Below are positions 57,851 through 64,000 of a DNA stretch of 64,000 nt, in pieces; the first letter of the stretch is position 1, and every line of letters starts with the position of its first letter. The stretch comes from Nageia nagi (Eukaryota; Pinophyta), in assembly GCA_050084985.1 (NCBI GenBank), contig JBITNC010000001.1:195486001-195550000 (forward strand), in the 5' to 3' direction. The notes beneath the pieces are model-generated. The model did no database searches and was not told where the DNA came from. It saw nothing but the letters and a program-made list of their open reading frames with translations. Position numbers and translations under genes: made by a program.

Positions 57851-59411
57851 TAGAATAACATGGGTCATACAACAAATTTTTCATTAAAAATATTAGTCTA
57901 TCATACCACTAAGGTGGTTCTTTCTAAATAAAGCATCAGAGATACACATTTACATGTTTACCTTTCATAACATGTAATTAAAACAATTACAATTTACATA
58001 TCACCTTGTAAATATATATATTTTCATCATATCATAACATAATAAAAGAAACTTATTCAAGAAAAGAAAATACCTTGGTTAAAGGGGAAGGAGAGAACTC
58101 TACTACTCCATGGGCTTCAAAGTGAAAAGAAATAGCTTAATGGCTTAGTGGTAGAAATTATGTAACTAGTCCCATCAAATTATCATAAAATACTTTTGTA
58201 CTTGGAACTTTCCACCCCTAGATCTAAATAAAGGGAGAATAATAAAAGAAAATCCCACTTCTTTATTTTTTAAAGAAAAGACACGATACCAATCTTTACG
58301 TGCAACATGTCAAACCACTGTCTCTTCAAATGATACAATACCTCTAATAATAACTAATTCTATGAAACTTTATTAAACATTACTTTCATACAACTCATTA
58401 AATACATCAAAATAGAACTACTTTAACTTAGGCATATTAGAAATGCAAAAGAATGCACCTTGAATTGGAGAGGGAAGAGATACTTGTTTTCTTCATGTAA
58501 TTCTACAGCCAAGCTTGAGAATAACAAGAATGAAATAATAAAGGATAGATAGGTAGGTGTTTTTTTAATCTTTCACTCTTTTTATTTATATCTAAAAGGG
58601 TTCAAGTGTGTCTAAATGAACATCTCCTCATGCCTTTAATAATTTTGGAGGTAGGTTTGCTTAAAGTTGATGATTAAAATGGTATTAAATACCTTGAAGC
58701 ATTTTTTATCAACTGATAAATTAGTACTAACTATTATCCATATCTAACACAAAAAAATAAAACTAAATAGGTTCATTACTCCATTATTTTTCTCACCATT
58801 AGATATCTTGTAACACCATAAGGAGACCTTATACTTTTTCTATTAGTGTTTTTACTATTAGCCCTATGTGGAAATAGTATGGACACTCATTTTAAAATTT
58901 TACTCCATTAAATTTATTTTTCTAACCTTATATAAATTTTTAGATTAAATAAGGTATATTCTTTTTCCCTCCATTTCAAATTTGAATTTCAAGAATACAA
59001 AATAAAAGAAACACATCGTTACCTATGACGATCGCCTCATCCTGCAAAGTAAGATTAATCCATACATTTTTACAAATATTTTTTTATTAAGAAATCGATA
59101 ATTATAATAATTATTCTATATGCAACTACATGATTTATGATGGTTATAGGGTGTGTCAGTGATTCAATGCTGATCATTTTCTCCTTCTTACCCTTCCATT
59201 CCTATCACCAATTCATTTTTGGCTTAGGGTATTTGAATCGCTTTTTCATAACTTGTGACATATACCAAAATATCTTGAAGTCAACATCAAATTATCATAA
59301 ATGATACAGATTCCCTTATCAATTTTATTATTACCATAACATCATTCAAACATGATCCATTCAAATCCTTGATGGTACTTGAGGTCAAATAATATCTTGA
59401 GGTGGATCATG

Positions 59412-60017
59412 ATAGATTAGTTGCAAGGGGAAATATTTTTCACAAAATTAGACTTAAGGAGTGGATATCATTAACTTCAAATCAAGTAGGAGGACATTTA
59501 GAAGACCAATTTCAATACAATATAAGGTCTATTGAGTGGATTGTTTTTCCATTTGGTTTGTGTAATGCATCGACCACATTTATGAAGATAATGAATGATA
59601 TGCTTCATCCATTTATTAATTCTTTTATTGTTATATACTTGGATGATATTATTATTTATAGTTCTACTTGGAAAGAACATGTTGTACATATTATATAAGT
59701 ATTTCAAGTTTTCCATAGGGAGAGGTTATTATTGAAAATATCTAAATGTGAGTTTGGCAAAGAGTATTTGGTGTATTTAGGTCTGTTATTAATCATGGAC
59801 AACTTAAGATAGATCCTAGTAAAGTAAGTGCTATAGTATATTGGACAAAGAAATATAATGTAACTGAAGTAAGGAGTTTTTTAGATGCTATCCAATATTT
59901 TATAAAGTTTATTGTTGGTTTTTCTCATATTGTGTCACCTTTACACATGTAACTAGTAAGAGGCATGTTTTTCAATGGGGAAAGAAATAACAAACTTCAG
60001 AGGGGGTAGTAAAGAGG
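59412..60017 (+). pseudogene. Chromovirus reverse transcriptase, second part
   Basis: Resumes with IFHKIRLKEW (family: YFSKIDLKSGYHQ) and continues IEWIVFPFGLCNASTTFMKI, the catalytic YLDD at 59636-59647 in VIYLDDIIIYSSTWKEHV, then LLKISKCEFGKEYLVYLG and IDPSKVSAIVYWTKKYNVTE. The start of the RNase H connection reads VFQWGKK. The frame at 59402-59698 (98 codons) is open. Downstream a TAA and small shifts occur. The YLDD core is intact. Confidence 0.88.
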
Positions 60018-60027
60018 ATTGCTAATG

Positions 60028-60588
60028 ATAAACTTCAGGAATTCAACAGCAGAACTCGCAGGAGCAGAGTTCCTTTCAACCAAAGGAGAATGATGCATGC
60101 ATTGCCAGGGTCGTAACTTTTGATCCGGAGGTCGTTTTGCTTCGAAATTTAAACTGTGGCTTCGTGACGAAATTCCAGTTATGGTTCGCTAGAACTACCA
60201 TACCCAAAAAATGATATTTTTAAGGCCTGATTCATCCGTCTAAGGCCTGAAAAATAGGCTTTTTTTAAGAGCACTCCTGATTTTTAGGCTTTTTTGCATG
60301 TTGCGCCTTTAGTAACTCTTGTTTTTCGTCTAGTTAAGGGTGGATATTTTAGATACTGCTTAATTAGTGTAAGAGGGATGCGCATGCAAATTTTGGGCGC
60401 AATCCGACTCATTCTGGTTTTTTGTTTTTTTTGTGGCTATTTAAAGGGCATTGTATTCTCTTGGAGAGCATGTGGATTCAGGAATAAGAAGAGTATTTTT
60501 GGTCTGGATTTCTTCTGTATGTTCTGTGACTGGATTTCAATTTCTGTTTTCCTGTTATAGCTGAATTCACATCACCGTGAAGCAAAAT
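60028..60588. mobile_element. 561 bp insertion of unknown type flanked by ATTGYTAATG
   Basis: The pol frame KKIAN is interrupted and resumes as NVLVLVLLDLQKPF. attgctaatg (60018-60027) and attgttaatg (60589-60598) flank the insert, a 10 bp duplication with one transition. The insert is richer in G+C than its surroundings. It has a tatttaaaggg motif near 60438 and repeats aaggcctga three times near 60223-60250. Ends are cttcaggaattc and (reverse complement) cttcacggtgatgtgaattc, suggesting poor terminal inverted repeats. Candidates are a small MULE-like element, a SINE or a solo LTR-like fragment. An 88-codon frame inside (60294-60560) is probably chance. Confidence 0.6.
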
Positions 60589-60598
60589 ATTGTTAATG

Positions 60599-61015
60599 TA
60601 CTCGTGCTTGTACTTCTTGATTTACAAAAGCCATTTTAAGTAGAGATTGATGCAAGTGACTATGCCATGGGGGCCTTTTTGTTACAAGAAGGTAAACTAA
60701 TTTTCTACCATTCTAAAAACTTTAGTGGGGCCATTTTGAATTATCCTACTTATGATATGGAAATGTAAACATTGGTTCAAGATGTTAAAAAATAGAAATA
60801 TTACTTAATGGAAAAATAAATAATCATTTATACTAATCATTAATCATTAAAGTACTTACAAACTCAATCAAAATTACAACAAACTAGATATTATAAAGAG
60901 ATGGATTTTTTTCAACAATTTCATCTTGCAATCAAATATAAGAAAGGAACATAGAATAAGGTTGTTGACATGTTTTCTAGACACCTGTATCTACAAATTC
61001 CATATTTTCAACAAT
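60599..61015 (+). pseudogene. Chromovirus RNase H remnant
   Basis: KPF-stop-VEIDASDYAMGAFLLQEG at about 60625-60690 holds the first catalytic Asp. HSKNFSGAILNYPTYDMEM (Glu motif) follows near 60711. Then come KYYLMEK and IIIYTNH (third Asp changed to Asn in the TDH motif), and AIKYKKGT with ADMLSRP altered to VDMFSRH (about 60930-60985). Stops occur near 60767, 60791 and 60830. Confidence 0.85.
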
Positions 61016-61099
61016 ATACAACACTAATTTTAGGTTATTAACAACATGAAAATAGAGACCAATGAATTCCCTCTCAATGTTGAAATCTCTTCTTTTTCT

Positions 61100-62340
61100 T
61101 TCTAATTCATTTTTAGAGGCATATGTGTAGGATCTTGACTTCAAAGAGGTGTATGAGAAGTTATCTTCATCTAGGTCTAAGTATGAGGGTTTGGATGATT
61201 TTTATTTGTAAAATAGACTTCTTTATCATTTTAATGCATTATGTGTACCTATAGGTGAAAGGATTGGACTCAATAGAAAAGCATATACTTCAAAGATTAT
61301 GAGATATTTTGGGGTTGGAAAGATATTGTTCAATTTGCAAAAGTATGTATATTAGGAAAAGATACAAGATCAAGTTGCCAAGTACATAAGGGGGTATTCT
61401 TTATGTTACACTAACTAGCCATTTAACAAGAAACTAAGTTTGTATTAGCCACTACCAATACCAACTCATCCTTGAGAGTGTATTTCCATGGATTTTATGG
61501 GAGTATTGCCTATGATCAAGAAGGATCATGATTATTTATTTGTTGTTGTCTATAAATTTAGTAAAATGTTTGTTTTTATTCTTTGTAAGAATATAATAGT
61601 ATGATAAGATGCTACAAATTTATTCTATTCACATATTTGGATTTATTTTGGATTGCCTACTTCTATTATTTTAGATAGAGCTAGTAGATTTTTGGGCAAG
61701 TTTTGGACATATTTATGAAAAAACATGGATACAAGGTTGAATAGGAGTATTGCCTTTCATCCTCAAATAGATATACAAAACAAAGTGATGAATAGAATAA
61801 TGATTCAAATTTTAAGGGGTTATTGTGGTAAGCATCCTAAGTATCAGGATGAATATCTTGAATATATCCAACATTCATACAATAGGGCAATTCATTCTTC
61901 CATTAATAAGAGTCCTTTTGAGACTTGTTTTGGTTATTTAAAACCTTTATCTTTTGATTATGTGTTTGTAAAGCAAAAGAATGAAGGAGATTCTTTTGAG
62001 AAAGAGGAAAAACAAGTTGAAAGGTTTATTGAAAAGATTAGACAAATTCATTTAAAAATCCAAAATCAACTTAAGATAAGCTAAGCCAAGTACAAGATGA
62101 GACATTGAAAACATTGATTTGACTATAATTTTCATGTGGAAGACTATGTTTGGTTACATATTAGTAAAGAGAGGTTGTAAGGACTAGCCAATAAGTTGAA
62201 ACCTATAAAGTATGAACCATTTGAGATTATGGAGCAAGTGAGGGAGAATGCTTTTAGATTGAATCTACTGACATATATAAACATCTATTTGGTTTTGAAT
62301 GTAAAATATTTAAAATTTTTTAAACCATATATGTTTACTA
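61100..62340 (+). pseudogene. Chromovirus integrase remnant
   Basis: The zinc domain is mostly lost. The core includes SMDFMGVLPMIKKDHDYLFV near 61477-61540 (first Asp) and SIILDRASRFLGKFW near 61665-61710 (second Asp). AFHPQIDIQNKVMNRIMIQI (61750 on) follows. Relatives have TEVVNR there, so the third catalytic Glu is Lys. The 119-codon frame at 61725-62084 continues YLEYIQHSYNRAIHSSINKS and PFETCFGYLKPLSFDYVF. The C-terminal domain (KLKPIKYEPFEIMEQVREN, AFRLNLLTYINIYLVLNVKY) follows a stop-rich gap. The element could not integrate. Confidence 0.9.
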
Positions 62341-62570
62341 AAAATGAAGGAGGTTCATATCAGATTTTTTCATCTCTTGATGAATTAGCCCCTAATACTA
62401 TGGATAAATTCAAAGAGGATTCCATACTATAAAAGAAGGTTCATGCTACAAGAAGAGGTGAGATAGAGCTATGGTTGGTTGGATTTTAAAGTACAAAAGC
62501 CTAATAAAGATAAGTGGATGGACAAGTCCATGGTTGGAGAATTATATCCTCATATATGCATTTATAGGAC
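62341..62570 (+). pseudogene. Chromodomain-like tail of the chromovirus polyprotein
   Basis: After IN, DELAPNTMDKFKEDSIL is followed by KKVHATRRGEIELWLVGF, then KPNKDKWMDKSMVGELYPHI in a shifted frame. Reina/Galadriel-type elements end with a region of this form (D-x-IL-x-KR-x-x-x-x-G-x-x-x-x-LV-GWKG, then W-x-x-x-x-x-L-x-x-x-P-x-L). Chromodomains steer such integrases to histone-marked heterochromatin. Here a frameshift and stops break it. Confidence 0.72.
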
Positions 62571-62612
62571 AAAATGCCTTCTCATTAAGGAAGTGTTTTC
62601 TAAATTAGATCA

Positions 62613-63239
62613 TGTTAGATTGATCTCGATAAGAGCAATACTCATTCTAGAGGTATTTATGCTTGGATATTGAATAAATACTAAAATATGGAGGTGATTG
62701 ATATCAAACATGATGCTAACAACCTAATTATACTATTTTTAGGATCTTAACAATGTGCATTTTGATGAGTTAAGAGTGGAAATTGAAGGGGCATTGATGG
62801 TTGGGACAATTGAGCAATAAAGATCATTAAATAGTATATTAAAGATATTTTAGGCCTATTTAAAGGTATGCTACTCTCTTGATTTATAATATTATCTTAA
62901 AGAGTTTTGGGATTATAAATATTTAAAGAAAGACTAAAAGTCATTCCATAAATTTTGTAGTTTTGAAGTTATTCTTGTATTACCATTATTTGTAGTATCC
63001 ATAGATAATGAGAAGAGAAGGATCCCATTTCATGCTAGATTATCTCACATTGGCTGAGCCAAGGTAAATCATTATGTTTATTTTATTCTATATGATTAAG
63101 ATTGTTAATTTGTAGTTTTACATTGTGCAATTTTTAATTTATATACAATTTGATGGGTCTCATAATGGTGAGTATTTTTTCATTTGAATTTGTAAGTAAG
63201 GATCCAAGTATGTTACAAGTATCTAATGATTATGGATCA
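62613..63239 (+). repeat. 3' LTR of the chromovirus
   Basis: 627 bp from TGTTAGATTGATCTC to TTATGGATCA, matching 51938-52587. No purine tract of good quality is visible just before it. The LTRs have diverged more than those of E or YOUNG, consistent with an older insertion. Confidence 0.8.
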
Positions 63240-64000
63240 CAAATTAGCTAGCTCTCTATAATTTTTTCACAATAATGTTGGACCCCATACATACACTATG
63301 ATGTGATCTACCATATTTTCCACTACCCCTAATAGGTTTCATGAGAACCTATAGCTTGAGGAATCTAGGATTATGCATAAGGATATCATTAGAATAGTGA
63401 AGGTCTCTCTTTATCTAACTTTACATACCCTATATAGAGATATGTACTTTGATCCATTATGGCTAACATTATAAATCATCTAATCCTCTCTAAAAATATT
63501 AATAACTATAAATTCCCTAGAAGTTGTTGTACTATCAGGAGTTCTCCATCATTCGGTAGTCAAAATAAGCTATAGACATCCTCCTAGGTGATCATCATCT
63601 CCCTTATCAACAAATGATAGATGCATTTATTTACATCCCATCACATAATGAGAAAAATCATGTATGACTTGTTACTCAAAATTAATATTATATTAATCCT
63701 TGGAGCCTCATTACTAGATATACTTTAATTATTATTACTTATATATAGTCAAGAGGACAACAAGTCTTAATAGTGTTAAGCAACCTTTCCTAGGAGCAGC
63801 ATATAGGGGGAATTTAGGCTAGGGATCTTTTCTATCTATGGAACTATTGTAGCATCTTTTCCCATCTGATTGTATTCCAAGGTATTGCTTCTACCTTTGA
63901 TGGTTATCTAGGATTTAAGGAGGGCACCTTCAGTGGAGATGATTCTTATTCTAAGGAGACATACTATCCCATGGATCAAAAATTATTCCACTAGTGAGGA
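63240..64000. other. Unassigned right flank
   Basis: No open frame of note, domain, LTR end or repeat was recognised in the last 760 bases. It contains scattered palindromic bits such as ctagctag near 63247 only. Confidence 0.5.

Larger units (their letters stand above)
54565..59402. mobile_element. 4.84 kb insertion of unknown type inside the chromovirus RT
   Basis: The RT frame stops after DDLLDHV and resumes with NIFHKIRLKEW at about 59433. TGGATCATG occurs at both edges (54556-54564 and 59403-59411), a possible 9 bp target duplication. No clear terminal inverted repeats, LTR pair or transposase are seen. A 9-bp duplication would suit a Mutator-like element, but this is weak without inverted ends. 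Contents: AT-rich DNA, a 10-bp tandem repeat (55782-55855), and a segment with more G+C and less drift (56980-57850). Confidence 0.5.
51938..63239 (+). mobile_element. Degenerate Ty3/gypsy chromovirus (Reina/Galadriel-like) carrying two inserts
   Basis: A pair of direct LTRs (51938-52587, 62613-63239) brackets gag, protease, RT, RNase H, integrase and a C-terminal chromodomain in chromovirus order. Two insertions interrupt pol: 54565-59402 and 60028-60588. Without them the element is about 5.9 kb, usual for small chromoviruses. Frames are broken throughout. No target duplication is evident (gatca before, caaat after). There is only one RNase H, unlike the Tat elements in the window. Confidence 0.88.

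Noticed and set aside
58811-59159. Possible solo LTR beginning TGTAACACC and ending GGTGTGTCA
   Set aside because: The end sequences suit some plant gypsy LTRs, but no 5 bp duplication (tatct versus gtgat), partner LTR or purine tract was found.
60294-60560. 88-codon hydrophobic, Cys-rich ORF in the 561 bp insertion
   Set aside because: It begins in a T-rich stretch and has no recognisable domain; likely chance in a T-rich strand.

Overview
This window is a stretch of nuclear DNA from a vascular plant with a large, repeat-packed genome. It is AT-rich and consists almost wholly of decayed, nested LTR retrotransposons. I see no intact host gene, no rRNA or tRNA gene, no CRISPR array and no bacterial or organellar sequence. 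The lineages are those of land plants: Ty1/copia, Ty3/gypsy of the Tat type (gag knuckle C-x2-H-x4-H-x4-C and a second, archaeal-type RNase H), and a Reina/Galadriel-like chromovirus with a chromodomain. The species cannot be named from this.

Layout. 1-2191 is unassigned, apart from a 3 x 40 bp tandem repeat. 2192-7436 is a plus-strand copia element without a recognisable 5' LTR. It abuts an old minus-strand Tat-like gypsy element (call it OLD, 7437-12721 plus 24994-about 29378). A younger minus-strand element (YOUNG, 12722-24993) with 2.29 kb LTRs is inserted in OLD's gag, flanked by a perfect ATATG duplication. YOUNG keeps only a gag-protease reading frame and about 4 kb of repeat-rich non-coding DNA, yet it shares OLD's unusual primer site and protein motifs. 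It looks like a non-autonomous member of the same family.

From about 29379 to 38510 lies a plus-strand Tat-type element (D). It has a gag remnant, no visible pol, and an antisense plant mobile domain (PMD) gene remnant. Another Tat gag-pol remnant (38511-40611) follows, cut by a 287 bp LTR with an initiator-tRNA-like primer site. Next is the minus-strand interior of a copia-like or non-autonomous element, with a 161-codon open frame and a primer site. Its own LTR is split by element E (42874-51380, CTAAG duplication), the best preserved element here. E's gag-pro-RT runs in one frame interrupted only by stops that sit at glutamine positions.

51938-63239 is a chromovirus with two inserts: 4.84 kb after a possible 9 bp duplication, and 561 bp flanked by a 10 bp near-duplication. 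The rest to 64000 is unassigned.

Across elements the damage is dominated by C-to-T and G-to-A changes: CAG/CAA to TAG/TAA stops, protease active-site glycines changed, and the third integrase acidic residue changed to lysine in all three elements where it can be read. This fits long-term cytosine methylation and silencing. The elements do not form a working pathway. They record successive insertions, with one non-autonomous/autonomous pair the most interesting relationship.
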